A DNA stretch of 64,000 nucleotides from Scleromatobacter humisilvae (GTDB taxonomy: Bacteria > Pseudomonadota > Gammaproteobacteria > Burkholderiales > Burkholderiaceae_C). How positions within the stretch are numbered: the first letter of the stretch is position 1; each line of letters opens with the position of its first letter. Below the pieces are notes generated by a model. That model saw only the letters and a list, made by a program, of their open reading frames with translations, was not told the DNA's origin and made no database searches. Location: positions 248,001 through 312,000 of the forward strand of contig NZ_JAJLJH010000002.1 in assembly GCF_023231945.1 (NCBI RefSeq), given 5' to 3'. A program made the position numbers and the translations under genes. Positions 49,044-59,992 of the stretch are shown piece after piece.

Positions 49044-51589
49044 ATGGGTGCATCCCAGTCCGCCCAATGGCTCATGCCGACGTCGCAGCGCTCGATCGCC
49101 GCTTCCGCTGAACGCATCCCGACGCTGCCGCGCTGGATGCTGACGCTGGCCACGGCGGTCGTGGCCGTCGGGTTGCGGGTGCTGCTGGAGCCGGTGCTGG
49201 GCGACAGGCTGCCGTTCCTGATCGCGTATCCCGCCGTCGTGCTGGCATCGTCGATGTGGGGCATCGGCTCGGGGCTGTTCGTCGCGCTCGCGACCGCCCT
49301 GGTGGCCGCGGTGCCGTGGATCCCACCGACGCTGGAGCCGTCCGACCGGCCGATGCACGTCGGTGCGTTCTGCCTGGTGGCCATCTTCATCAGCCTGTTC
49401 ACGAACCTGCGCGCGCGCGGCCCCGTGGCGCACGCCACCGGCGACGCCGAGACGACCTTCGACACCCCGCTCGAGACCTGGCTGCGCGCCGTTCTGTGGG
49501 GCGCCGTGCTGGTGCCGATCACCGCCTTCCTCGCGGCGTCGTGGTGGGGCTACGAGCACGCGGTGGCCGATGCGGAGGGCGCCGCCGAGCGCGCCGCGAT
49601 CCTCGTGCGCGGCCAGGCGCAGCGCACCTTCGAGATCGCCGAGCAGATCGCCCATCGCGCCGACGAGGCCTCGCGCGGCGACGAGGCGACGCTGCGCGGG
49701 CGCGAGGCGGAGATCCACGCGCGCCTGGCCGACATGGTGGCGGGCCTGCCCTCGGTGGTGAACCTCAACGTCTGGAACGCGCAGGGCCGGCCGATCGCCC
49801 GCAGCGACCGCTACCCGACCGACCACATCGTCGCGGTCGACGATCGCGGCTACTTCCTGCAGCAGCAGCACACGCCGGTGCCGCTGGGCATCAGCGACGT
49901 CCTCACCGGGCGCCAGACCGGGCTGCAGCTGCTCAACGCGACGATCCGCCGCAAGACGCCGGATGGCCAGTTCGCGGGGATCGTCTCCGTGTCGCTGTCG
50001 CCGGCCTTCTTCCGCGAGTACTACCGTTCGCTCGCCGCCGAGAACCCGACGCTCGCGCGCTTCGCGCTGGTGCGCACCGACGGCGCCATCCTGGCCAACT
50101 GGCCGCTGACGGAGGCCGACGGTTCGCCGCGCGTGCAGCTCAACGACGACGTCTTCGCGCGCGTGAAGGCCGGCGACCGAGAGGGCCATCTCGAGGTGAC
50201 CTCGCGACGCGACGGCCAGCGCCGCTTCATCAGCTTCCAGCGCGTGGGCGACTATCCGCTTTACGTCGTCGCGGGCGTGAGCCGCGCCGCGATGCTGGCC
50301 GGATGGCTGCGCTTCGTGGGCTTGCTGGCCTCGCTGCTGGTGCCGGTGACGGCGGGCCTGACCTACGTGTCGCTGCTGGCGCTGCGCAAGACGCGCCGCG
50401 AGCAGGCCATCACGGCGGCCCTCAACGAGGCGGTGCGCCGGCGCGCCGCGGCCGAGAAGGGCATGCTGGAGAGCCAGAAGCTCGAGACGCTCGCGCAGCT
50501 CACCGGCGGCGTGGCGCACGACTTCAACAACCTGCTGGCCATCGTCAGCAGCAGCCTGCACGTGCATCGCCACCTGCATCCCGAGCATGGCGAGGAGCGG
50601 CATATCCAGGCGATGGACCGCGCGGTGCAGTCCGGCACGCGGCTCACGCGCCAGCTGCTGTCGTTCTCGCGCAAGCAGGCGTTGCGGCCGGAGCTCATTG
50701 CGCTGCAGTCCTGGCTGCCCGGCGCCGAAGGGTTGCTGCGCAGCACGCTCGGCTCGCGCATCGCGATGGAGATCGTGGTGGACGCGGACGTGTGCCCGAT
50801 CAGCGTCGACGTCGCGGAGCTGGAGCTGGCACTGATCAACCTGGCGCTCAACGCCAAGCACGCGATGCCCGGCGGCGGCCGCCTGCGCATCGCCGCGCGC
50901 AACGACGGCGCGTCGGAGGACGGCACGACGATGGTGGCGATCGCCGTCGCCGATACGGGGGTCGGCATCGCGGCCGACGTGCTGCCGCGCGTGTTCGAGC
51001 CATTCTTCACGACCCGCATGAACGAGGCCGGGTCGGGCCTGGGCCTGAGCCAGGTGCACGGCTTCTGTGCGCAGGCCGGCGGCCGCACGCGCATCGACAG
51101 CCAACCTGGCGTGGGCACGACGGTGGAACTGCTGCTGCCGGCCGAGCACCCGCTGGCGCATTCGCCGGCGGCGCAGGTGCCGGCCGACCCGGGGCGGCTG
51201 GCGGGCCGCGTGCTGCTGGTGGAGGACAACGAGGACGTCGCGCAATCGACCGCGGCGATCCTGCAGGCCGCCGGGCTCGAGGTGACGCACCAGTGGAGCG
51301 CCGACGCCGCGCTCGCCGCGCTGCAGGGCGGCGCCACGCTGCCCGACATCGTGCTGAGCGACATCGAGATGCCCGGCAAGCTGAGCGGCATGGACCTGGC
51401 GTTCCGCCTGCGCGAGCTGTGGCCGCGCCTGCCCGTGGTGCTGATCACCGGCTATGCGAAGCAGCTCGAGGACGCCGTCTCGGGCGGCCTGCGCGTGCTG
51501 CCGAAGCCGACGCCGCCGCAGGACCTGCTGCGCGAACTGCGCCGCGCGATGCTGGACGCGCCTCGCGCCGCGCCGCTCGCGGCCGTCGC

Positions 51590-51605
<16 letters not shown>
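49044..51605 (+). CDS. Membrane hybrid histidine kinase with DUF4118-like head, PDC-type sensor, kinase and REC
   Basis: 853 residues (ATG 49074 is an alternative). Membrane helices near the N-terminus resemble DUF4118 (LPFLIAYPAVVLASSMWGIG). An extracytoplasmic Cache/PDC-like domain spans about 185-415 (DRGYFLQQQ, GRQTGLQLL), closed by a further helix. HisKA has GGVAHDFNNLLAIV with H492; the ATPase has DTGVGI and GSGLGLSQ. A receiver with VVEDNEDVA-like LLVEDNEDV and IVLSDIEMPG ends the chain. The stop overlaps livF by 16 bases (convergent). Confidence 0.88.
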
Positions 51606-52305
<700 letters not shown>

Positions 52306-52309
<4 letters not shown>

Positions 52310-53103
52310 TCGGCGACTCCCGGCACCACCGCGACCTCGTCGTCCTCGCGGCCGAGATAGGCCTCGATCACCTGCGGGTCGTTGCGGATCTGCTCCGGGC
52401 CGCCGTGCGCGATGATCTTGCCGAAGTTCAGCACGGAGATCTCCTCGCACAGGCCCATCACGAAGCGCATGTCGTGTTCGATCATGAAGATCGTGTAGCC
52501 GCGGCCCTGGATGTTGACGATCTCGCGCATCAGCTCGGTCTTCTCGGTGCTGTTCATGCCCGCCACGGGCTCGTCGAGCAGCAGCAGCGTGGGCTCGGTG
52601 GCGAGCGCTCGCGCGATCTCGAGCTTGCGCTGGGCGCCGTACGACAGGTTGTCGGCGAGGTCGTCGGCCTTGTGATCGAGCTTCATCCACGACAGCAGCT
52701 CGCGCGCGCGGTCGCGCGCACGACGCTCCTCGGCCCGGTACTTCGGGAGCGCGAACAGCAGGCCGGGCACGCCGTAGTCCATGTGCCGGTGCATGCCGAC
52801 GATGACGTTCTCGAGCAGCGTCATCTCCTTGAAGATGCGGATGTTCTGGAAGGTGCGCGCGATGCCCGCGCGCGTGATCTGGTGCGGCTTGCGGCCCAGC
52901 AGCGTCTTGCCGTCGAGCGCGATGTCGCCGGTCGTGGGCGGCAGCAGGCCGGTGATCAGGTTGAAGACGGTGGTCTTGCCCGCGCCGTTGGGGCCGATCA
53001 GGCCGGAGATGGTGCCCGGGCGCACGTCGAACGAGACGTCCTGCAGCACCTTCAGGCCGCCGAAATGGCGCGAGACGTTGGTCAGCGTGAGGAGCTTGCT
53101 CAT
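52306..53103 (-). CDS. livG: Branched-chain amino acid ABC transporter ATPase LivG
   Basis: 265 residues. Walker A GPNGAGKTT, ARTFQNIRIFKEMTLLENV (LivG landmark), signature LSYGAQRKLEIARAL, Walker B LLLLDEPVAGMN. The signature is LSYGxQ rather than LSGGQ, as usual for LivG. Start overlaps the livM stop by 4 bases. Confidence 0.95.
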
Positions 53104-53972
53104 GGCGTCACTCCCTTCTTGCGCAAGCCAAGCACCTTGCGCATCCACGCCGGGTTCCACAGGCCCTTGGGCAGGAACAGCACGATCAGCACGAGGATCA
53201 GCCCGTTGGCGACCGCGCGGTAGTCCTTGAAGCTGCGCAGCAGCTCCGGCAGCAGCGTGATGATGACGCCGCCCAGCACCGGGCCGAACAGGCTGTTGAT
53301 GCCGCCGAGGATGGTCATCGTCAGGATCTCGACGCCGCGGTCGAAGCCGAATTCCTGCGGGCCGATGAAGAAGGTCAGGTGCGCGTTGAGCACGCCCGCC
53401 AGGCCCGCGATGGCCGCGCCGAGCGCGAACGCGAGCATCTTGTGCCCGTTGACGTCGATGCCCATCAGGCCGGCGGCGGTCTCGTCCTCCTTGATCGCCT
53501 CGAACGCGCGGCCGATCTTCGAGCGCCGCAGCCGCGCCAGGAACGCGAGCACCAGCACGACGGCCAGCAGCACGTGCCACCACTGCGTCAGCTGCGGGAT
53601 GCCGTTCAGGCCCAGCGCGCCGCCGGTCAGGCCCTCGGCGCGGATGACGATCAGGCGCACGACCTCGCCGAAGGCCAGCGTGGCCATCGCGAGATAGACG
53701 CCCGACAGCCGCAGGGTCGGCTTCCCGATCAGGAAGGCCACGACCGCGGGCGCCGCCATGCCGGCCGCGATCGCGGCGGGGAACGGCCAGCCGTAGTTCA
53801 TCGTCAGGATGGACGACGTGTAGGCGCCGATGCCCATGAACGCGGCGTTGGCCATCGCCAGCATGCCGCAGGACAGCGTCAGGTAGATGGACAGCGCCAG
53901 CAGCGACGCCGTGCCCAGCGACAACACGAGGTTGCTGTAGATGGACCAGAAATTGTCTAGGTAGTCGAGCAT
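53100..53972 (-). CDS. livM: Branched-chain amino acid ABC transporter permease LivM
   Basis: 290 residues with about eight membrane helices. LSCGMLAMANAAFMGIGAYTSS and SKIGRAFEAIKEDETAAGLMGID (the EAA-like loop contacting the ATPase) identify LivM. It starts 9 bp after livH. Confidence 0.94.
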   Translation of the reverse strand: MLDYLDNFWSIYSNLVLSLGTASLLALSIYLTLSCGMLAMANAAFMGIGAYTSSILTMNYGWPFPAAIAAGMAAPAVVAFLIGKPTLRLSGVYLAMATLAFGEVVRLIVIRAEGLTGGALGLNGIPQLTQWWHVLLAVVLVLAFLARLRRSKIGRAFEAIKEDETAAGLMGIDVNGHKMLAFALGAAIAGLAGVLNAHLTFFIGPQEFGFDRGVEILTMTILGGINSLFGPVLGGVIITLLPELLRSFKDYRAVANGLILVLIVLFLPKGLWNPAWMRKVLGLRKKGVTP

Positions 53973-53981
53973 CGTTCTTGA

Positions 53982-54863
53982 TCAGACCTTGCGCTCTTGC
54001 TGGCTGCCGAACAGGCCCTTGGGCCGCACGAGCAGCACGAGGAACAGCAGGCCGAAGGCCACCGCGTCGCGCATGTCCGAGCCGATGTAGGCGACGGACA
54101 GCACCTCGGCGAAGCCGAGGAACAGGCCGGCCAGCATCGCGCCGCGGATGTCGCCCATGCCGCCCAGGATGATCACCGCGATGCCCTTGTGCAGCATCGG
54201 CTGGCCCATCAGCGGGAACAGCGCGTTCGAATAGAGGCCGATGAGGACGCCCGAGATGCCGCCCAGGCCGGCGGCGACGAACGAGGTCAGCAGGAACAGC
54301 CCGTCGACGTTGATGCCCAGCAGGCGCGCGGCCTTGGGCGACTCGGCGATGGCGCGCAGCGCGCGGCCCAGCTGGGTCTTCTTCAGCGTCAGCATCAGCA
54401 CCGTCATCAACACGAACGACACCAGGATGATGCCCAGCTCCAGCACGGTGACGCTGACGCCGGCGATCTGCAGCGAGTCCTGCGGCAGCACCTCGCTGGG
54501 AAAGCGCTGGTTCTCGGCGCCGAACAGGCCCTGGACGAGGCTGTTGATCGCGATGGCCAGGCCGATCGTGGCGATCATCGGGATCAGGTGCGGCGCATTG
54601 CGCGCGCGCAGCGGCTTGAGCACGAGGCGGTCGATCACGATGCCCAGCAGGCCCGAGAACGCGAACGCGAAGAGGATGGCGGCCCACAGCGGGAAGCCCA
54701 TCCTGGTGATGGCGGTCAGCGCGGCGTACGCGCCCACCATGAAGACGGCGCCCTGCGAGAGGTTGACGACGCCCAGCACGCCGAACACCAGCGTGAAGCC
54801 GAGCGCGAAGAGGGCGTAGACGCAGCCGAGCGACAGGGCGTTGAAGAGCTGCTGTTCGAGCAC
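53982..54863 (-). CDS. livH: Branched-chain amino acid ABC transporter permease LivH
   Basis: 293 residues with about eight membrane helices. SLGCVYALFALGFTLVFGVLG, NLSQGAVFMVGAYAAL and LGRALRAIAESPKAARLLGI match LivH. A 91-bp gap with a strong hairpin separates it from livK. Confidence 0.94.
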   Translation of the reverse strand: MLEQQLFNALSLGCVYALFALGFTLVFGVLGVVNLSQGAVFMVGAYAALTAITRMGFPLWAAILFAFAFSGLLGIVIDRLVLKPLRARNAPHLIPMIATIGLAIAINSLVQGLFGAENQRFPSEVLPQDSLQIAGVSVTVLELGIILVSFVLMTVLMLTLKKTQLGRALRAIAESPKAARLLGINVDGLFLLTSFVAAGLGGISGVLIGLYSNALFPLMGQPMLHKGIAVIILGGMGDIRGAMLAGLFLGFAEVLSVAYIGSDMRDAVAFGLLFLVLLVRPKGLFGSQQERKV

Positions 54864-54926
54864 GTGGGAACCTGGTCAGGAATGGAAAGGCGGCCCCGGA
54901 TGACGCACAGGGGCCTGGAAGGCTCG

Positions 54927-54948
54927 CGGGCCGCGCGGACGCGGCCCG
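54927..54948 (-). promoter_or_regulatory. Strong hairpin between livK and livH
   Basis: A perfect 9-bp stem CGGGCCGCG/CGCGGCCCG with loop CGGA and no T run. In the liv mRNA it would stabilise the livK end or partly stop elongation, giving more binding protein than permease. Confidence 0.55.
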
Positions 54949-54954
54949 GCCGGA

Positions 54955-56133
54955 TCACTTCTCGATCTCGTAGTTCTTGCCGCGCGTGGTGCTGACGATG
55001 GCTTCCTGGTTCGCGTCGTAGCCGGCGGGCTTGCCCGACTTGTCGGTCACGCGGCGGAACGCGAACGCGCCGGTGGCGCCCGTCCACTTGACGGCGGGCA
55101 GCGCGGCCTGCACGGCCTCGCGATCCTTGGCCAGGTCGCCGCTCAGCTTGACCTTCTTCAGCGCCTCGGAGGCGATGTGCATCGCGTCGTAGGCCTGGGC
55201 GGCGAACTGGTCGGGCGGCGCGCTGTACTTCTTCGTGTACGCGATGATGAAGCTGTTGTTGGCCGGCGTGCGGTTCTCGATCGACCACGGGCTGCCCACC
55301 CACAGGCCATCCGACGCGCCCTTGGCCAGGTCGAACACCTTGACCGAGTTCATGCCGTTGCCGCCGATGAAGGGCAGGTTCATGCCCAGCTGGCGGGCCT
55401 GCACCATGATGGGCGCACCCTCGGCGATCAGCGCCGACAGCACGATCGCGTCGGGGTTGGTGGCCTTGATCTTGGTCAGCTGCGCCTTGAAGTCGACGTC
55501 GCCCTTGGCGAAGGTCTCGGTCGTGGTGACCGGCATCTTCTGGTCGTCCAGCGCCTTCTTGAACGCGTCGTAGCCGCTCTTGGTGAAGACGTCGTCGTTG
55601 CCGTACAGCACGGCGACCTTCTTGATCTTGGCGACCTTGGCGGCGACCTTGATCGTGACCGGCAGCACGTCGGCCTCGGTGACGGAGTTGCGGAACACGC
55701 GATCGCCGATCGTGGTGATGCCGTCGGCCGTGTTGGAGGTGCCGAAGACGACGATGTGCGCGGCCTGCGCGATCGGGTCGGCTGCGGCGGCCGAGTTCGA
55801 CAGCGTCGGGCCGAACAGCATCAGCGCCTTGTCCTGGAAGATGAGCTTCTTGAAGGCGTTGATCGCCTCGTCCTTCTTGCCCTGCTCGTCCTCGATGACC
55901 ATCTCGATCTGGCGGCCGTTGATGCCGCCGGCGGCGTTGATCTCCTCGGCGGCCATCTGGAAGCCGTTGCGGATGCTGATGCCGTATTGCGCGGCACCGC
56001 CCGACAGCGCTTCCGCGACGCCGATCTTGATGGGCTCGGCGGCCAGCGCCGAGCCGAGCGACAGGGCGGCGGCCAGCGCGACGGCCGAGAACCGGGCAAT
56101 GCGTCGTTGCGAATTCACGGGTCTTGTCTCCAT
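54955..56133 (-). CDS. livK: Branched-chain amino acid binding protein LivK-like
   Basis: 392 residues. Signal peptide 1-32 (FSAVALAAALSLGSALAAEP). Type 1 periplasmic-binding fold: IKIGVAEALSGGAAQYGISI, EINAAGGINGRQIEMVIEDEQ, VFGTSNTADGITTIGDRVFR. It delivers branched-chain or related amino acids to LivHMGF. Exact ligand not readable. It is divergent from the siderophore receptor. Confidence 0.93.
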   Translation of the reverse strand: METRPVNSQRRIARFSAVALAAALSLGSALAAEPIKIGVAEALSGGAAQYGISIRNGFQMAAEEINAAGGINGRQIEMVIEDEQGKKDEAINAFKKLIFQDKALMLFGPTLSNSAAAADPIAQAAHIVVFGTSNTADGITTIGDRVFRNSVTEADVLPVTIKVAAKVAKIKKVAVLYGNDDVFTKSGYDAFKKALDDQKMPVTTTETFAKGDVDFKAQLTKIKATNPDAIVLSALIAEGAPIMVQARQLGMNLPFIGGNGMNSVKVFDLAKGASDGLWVGSPWSIENRTPANNSFIIAYTKKYSAPPDQFAAQAYDAMHIASEALKKVKLSGDLAKDREAVQAALPAVKWTGATGAFAFRRVTDKSGKPAGYDANQEAIVSTTRGKNYEIEK

Positions 56134-56213
56134 GGCAGTTCTGTGAACAGCCTCGACTGTAAGCGGAGTATGAGAATTTTTTTGTGAGGGCCGTTTCATC
56201 TTTGATAAGATGA

Positions 56214-56230
56214 ATGCGAATGATTCGTAT
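56214..56230. promoter_or_regulatory. Fur-box-like palindrome before the siderophore receptor
   Basis: ATGCGAATGATTCGTAT is an inverted repeat with one mismatched pair in each arm, close to the Fur pattern of A/T-rich GAAT/ATTC half sites. It lies 52 bp before the ATG at 56282. Confidence 0.6.
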
Positions 56231-56281
56231 TTAGGTAGGCAACACCCACCGAATCCTTTGCGCCAACCCGACGAAAGAACA

Positions 56282-58525
56282 ATGAACCGACTGACCCCCG
56301 TTGCCTCCGCGCTCCTCGCGCTGTCCACCGTCGCGCCCGCCTGGTCGCAATCCGCGCCCACGCGGGACGCGGCCGCCGCCGGCAGCGCCACGACCGCCGC
56401 CACGATGCCCGCCGCCGCGGGTGCCCTGATGGGCGTGCAGGAAGTCGAGATCCAGGGCGAGTCCGCGAAGGACTTCACGCGCAGGGACGCGTCGCTCAAC
56501 AAGCTGTCGGCCGACCTGCGCGACGTGCCGCAGTCGGTCACGGTGCTGAGCAAGTCGCTGCTGCAGAGCCAGGGCGCCTCGTCGCTGTCGGACGCGCTGC
56601 GCAACGTCCCCGGCGTGACGCTGGGTGGGGCCGAGGGCGGCCAGATCGGCAACAACATCAACCTGAACGGCTTCACCGCCCGCACCGACATCTACCTCGA
56701 CGGCTTCCGCGACCGTGGCCAGTATTACCGCGACACCTTCGCGCTCGATGCCGTCGAGGTGCTGATGGGCCCGTCGTCGATGCTCTTCGGCCGCGGCTCC
56801 ACCGGCGGCGTCGTCAACCAGGTCAGCAAGGTGGCGCAGCTCAAGCCGGTGACCGAGGTCGATGCGTCGGCCACCACCAACGGCATGGTGCGCACGACGG
56901 CGGACGTCGGCCGTGCGATCGACGCGACCTCGGCGTTTCGCGTCGCCGCGATGGCGCAGTCGGGCCGCACGTCGACCCGCGACGAGATGAAGAACACAGA
57001 CTTCGGCCTGGCGCCGTCGCTGAAGGTCGGCATCGGCACGAACACCGAGATCACGCTGTCGGCGCTGCTGCAGCGCAACCACGACATGCCCGACTACGGC
57101 TTCTCGCCCTGGAAGGGCCGGCCCGTCGACGCGCGGCACGACAACTTCTACGGCGACAGGAACGACCGCACGAACCAGGACGTCGCGACGTTCTCGGCGC
57201 TGGTGTCGCACCGCTTCGGCGACGACATGACGCTGCGCAACGAGATCCAGAGCAACCACGTGCACGTGGATGCGCGCGAGACGGCGTCGCAGTCGCTGGG
57301 CCTGCCCACCGACAAGCCGGGCGGGCTGGCCTGCGCGAGCGGCTTCTGCACCGCGGCCACCACCACGCCGCTGGACCAGCTGTTCGTCAAGCTGCAAAGC
57401 CACGACCGCGTCATCACGGACCACGCGGTCTTCGACCAGCTCGACCTGACGGCGCGCCTGGACACCGGCTTCGTCCACCACGAGATCATCACCGGCGCCG
57501 AGATCGGCCAGGACACCTACCGCAACCAGGCGTACAGCCGCACGGGCAAGTGCGACGGCGCGACGATGGCCACGGGCTACGTCGGCTGCGAACCGCTGCT
57601 GGCGCCGGTCTACCAGGACAGCCCGGCCAGCGCGCCGGACGTCGCGGGCAACCTATCCACCAGCCGCGCGAATTCGTACGGCGCCTACCTGAGCGACACG
57701 CTGAGCCTGGGCTCGCAGTTCAAACTCGTCGGCGGCATCCGCCGCGACCGCTTCGACGCCACGATCAACAACACGATCACCGCGCCGAAGTTCATCACGC
57801 AGAACGTCTCGTACACCAGCTACCGCGCGGGCGGCATCTGGCAGCCGACGCCGGCGCAGTCGTACTACGTCAGCTACAGCACGTCGTTCAACCCGTCGCT
57901 GGAGCAGCTCACCAACACCACCGGCACCACGGCGCCGCTGCCGCCCGAGACCAACAAGGCTTACGAGCTCGGCGGCAAGATCGACGTGCTGACGGGCAAG
58001 CTCTCCGTCGACGGCGCCGTGTTCCAGATCACGCAGGACAACGCACGCTCCGCCGATTCGAGCGGCAACTACACGGCCACCGGCACCGTGCGCGTGCGCG
58101 GCGCGCGCCTGGGCGGCTCGGGCCTGCTCGCGCACGGCTGGAAGGTGTTCGCGGGCTACGCCTACCTCGATGCCCGGATCATCGACGGCATCGGCGTCGG
58201 CACGCAGAACATGGTGCCGGGCAACACGCCGCGCAATTCGGGCACGCTGTGGACGACCTACGAGCTCGTGCCGCACTGGGACATCGGCGGCGGCGCCGTC
58301 TACGCGTCCAGGCGCTATGCCAACAACACCGACACCACGCTGGTCGGCGGCTACGCGCGCTGGGACGGCACGCTCGACTATCACCAGCCCAAGTACGACG
58401 TCCGCCTCAACGTGTTCAACGTGTTCGACCGCAAGTACTTCGACGCGCTGATCCAGTCCGACGGCGGACGCTCCGTGCCCGGCACGGGCCGCAGCGCGAT
58501 GCTCTCCTTTTCCTACCACGTCTAA
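56282..58525 (+). CDS. TonB-dependent siderophore receptor
   Basis: 747 residues. Signal peptide 1-24 (ASALLALSTVAPAWSQ). Plug domain about 60-175 with DVPQSVTVLSKSLLQ and LSDALRNVPGVTLGG. The beta barrel follows, with PGNTPRNSGTLWTTYEL and a terminal strand ending SFSYHV. This is the ferric-siderophore (FhuA/FiuA-like) group. It is the first gene of an iron module with PiuC and a PepSY protein and has a Fur-like site upstream. Siderophore unknown. Confidence 0.92.
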   Translation: MNRLTPVASALLALSTVAPAWSQSAPTRDAAAAGSATTAATMPAAAGALMGVQEVEIQGESAKDFTRRDASLNKLSADLRDVPQSVTVLSKSLLQSQGASSLSDALRNVPGVTLGGAEGGQIGNNINLNGFTARTDIYLDGFRDRGQYYRDTFALDAVEVLMGPSSMLFGRGSTGGVVNQVSKVAQLKPVTEVDASATTNGMVRTTADVGRAIDATSAFRVAAMAQSGRTSTRDEMKNTDFGLAPSLKVGIGTNTEITLSALLQRNHDMPDYGFSPWKGRPVDARHDNFYGDRNDRTNQDVATFSALVSHRFGDDMTLRNEIQSNHVHVDARETASQSLGLPTDKPGGLACASGFCTAATTTPLDQLFVKLQSHDRVITDHAVFDQLDLTARLDTGFVHHEIITGAEIGQDTYRNQAYSRTGKCDGATMATGYVGCEPLLAPVYQDSPASAPDVAGNLSTSRANSYGAYLSDTLSLGSQFKLVGGIRRDRFDATINNTITAPKFITQNVSYTSYRAGGIWQPTPAQSYYVSYSTSFNPSLEQLTNTTGTTAPLPPETNKAYELGGKIDVLTGKLSVDGAVFQITQDNARSADSSGNYTATGTVRVRGARLGGSGLLAHGWKVFAGYAYLDARIIDGIGVGTQNMVPGNTPRNSGTLWTTYELVPHWDIGGGAVYASRRYANNTDTTLVGGYARWDGTLDYHQPKYDVRLNVFNVFDRKYFDALIQSDGGRSVPGTGRSAMLSFSYHV

Positions 58526-58562
58526 GCCAGCGTCCCGCCATCTGGCGGAAGCAAGCCAAGCC

Positions 58563-59249
58563 ATGCTCGTCGCCATTCCCAACGCGCTCGATCCCAAGCA
58601 ACTGCAGGAGGTGCGCGCGCGCCTGGAGGCCGCGGGCGATGCCTGGGTCGACGGCCGCGTGTCGGCCGGCTACCAGGGCGCGCCCGTCAAGCACAACGAG
58701 CAGGTCGACGAGCGCTCCGACGTCGCCGCGGCCTGCCAGTCCATCATCCTCGGCGCGCTGGAGCGCCATCCGCTGTTCATCAGCGCGGTGCTGCCCAACG
58801 AGGTCTACCCGCCGATGTTCAACCGCTATGGCCAGGGCATGGCCTTCGGCGCGCACGTGGACGGCAGCGTGCGCATCCATCCGCACACGGGCCGCAAGCT
58901 GCGCACCGACGTCTCGGCCACGCTGTTCCTGAACGATCCCGGCGAGTACGACGGCGGCGAGCTGGTGGTGCACGACGCCTTCGGCACGCACCGCGTGAAG
59001 CTGGCGGCGGGCGACATGGTGGTCTATCCGGCCACCAGCCTGCACGAGGTCACGCCCATCACGCGCGGCCGGCGGCTGGCCTCGTTCTTCTGGATCCAGA
59101 GCCTGGTGCGCGACGACGCCCAGCGATCGATGATGTTCGACCTCGACACCGCCATCCAGCGCCTGAACCGGACGAACGCCGACGCGCTCGCACGGCGCGG
59201 CCTGGTGGGCGTCTATCACAACCTCATGCGCCAATGGAGCGACACTTGA
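58563..59249 (+). CDS. piuC: PKHD-type Fe(II)/2-oxoglutarate hydroxylase (PiuC/YbiX)
   Basis: 228 residues. Iron ligands H-x-D in GAHVDGSVRIHP and the distal His in ATSLHEVTPI; 2-oxoglutarate Arg in RGRRLASFFWIQS. FNRYGQGMAFG and YDGGELVVHD are typical. PiuC proteins accompany siderophore receptors and are iron-regulated; substrate unknown. It starts 37 bp after the receptor and overlaps the PepSY gene by 16 bases. Confidence 0.93.
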   Translation: MLVAIPNALDPKQLQEVRARLEAAGDAWVDGRVSAGYQGAPVKHNEQVDERSDVAAACQSIILGALERHPLFISAVLPNEVYPPMFNRYGQGMAFGAHVDGSVRIHPHTGRKLRTDVSATLFLNDPGEYDGGELVVHDAFGTHRVKLAAGDMVVYPATSLHEVTPITRGRRLASFFWIQSLVRDDAQRSMMFDLDTAIQRLNRTNADALARRGLVGVYHNLMRQWSDT

Positions 59250-59881
59250 TTTCACCTGCACGGGCCACCGCGGTCATCTGGCTGCGCAAGACCCATGGCT
59301 GGATCGGCCTGTGGGGCGCGACGTTGGGCCTGCTGTTCGGATTCAGCGGCATCTGGCTGAACCACCGCGCGGTGCTGCCGCTGAAGCCCGCGGCGGAGCG
59401 CGACAACTCCCGGCTGGCGCTGCCCGACCCGCGGCCCGCCGACGCGCACGCGATGGCCGCGTGGCTGCAGTCCGCGCTGTCTCTGCCGGAGCCGGCCGGA
59501 AACGTTCGCACGGAGAAGGCCAGGCCCGCGCCGTGGGCCGAGGCGTCGGCGTCTGCCGCGGCCATGCAGCCGGAGCACTGGACGTTCAACTTTGGCGCGC
59601 CGCGCGTGCAGATCCAGGCCGAGTACTGGGTCGGCAACGACGCGGTCAGCGTGCGCCGCACCGACAACGGCGTCGTCGCCACGCTGACCAACCTGCACAA
59701 GGGCATCGGCATGCCGGTGGCGTGGATCCTGCTGGTCGACACGCTGGCCGGCAGCATGATCCTGCTGTCGCTGTCGGGCCTCGCGCTGTGGATGCTGACG
59801 CGGCGCAGGCGCACCGTGGGCCTGGCGATCTTCGGCACGGCGCTGGCCGTGACCGCGGGCCTGGCCATCGCCCACCTCTAG
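59234..59881 (+). CDS. PepSY-associated membrane protein of the iron module
   Basis: 215 residues. First helix WIGLWGATLGLLFGFSGIWL with preceding RKTHGW is the PepSY-TM start. A periplasmic PepSY-like domain (about 100-165) and two C-terminal helices (VAWILLVDTLAGSMILLSLSG) follow. Such proteins (PiuB-like in context) probably reduce or handle ferric siderophores at the inner membrane. Overlap with piuC shows coupling. Confidence 0.8.
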   Translation: MERHLISPARATAVIWLRKTHGWIGLWGATLGLLFGFSGIWLNHRAVLPLKPAAERDNSRLALPDPRPADAHAMAAWLQSALSLPEPAGNVRTEKARPAPWAEASASAAAMQPEHWTFNFGAPRVQIQAEYWVGNDAVSVRRTDNGVVATLTNLHKGIGMPVAWILLVDTLAGSMILLSLSGLALWMLTRRRRTVGLAIFGTALAVTAGLAIAHL

Positions 59882-59992
59882 GCGGCCGGGCAGGGCGGCA
59901 CGCCCCTCGGGATTCAGGGCGCTTCGGGCGCGGCGAGCCGATTTTCGGGTAACGTGCGCAGCAAACACGACCGACTCCAGGGACCGCGCCGC

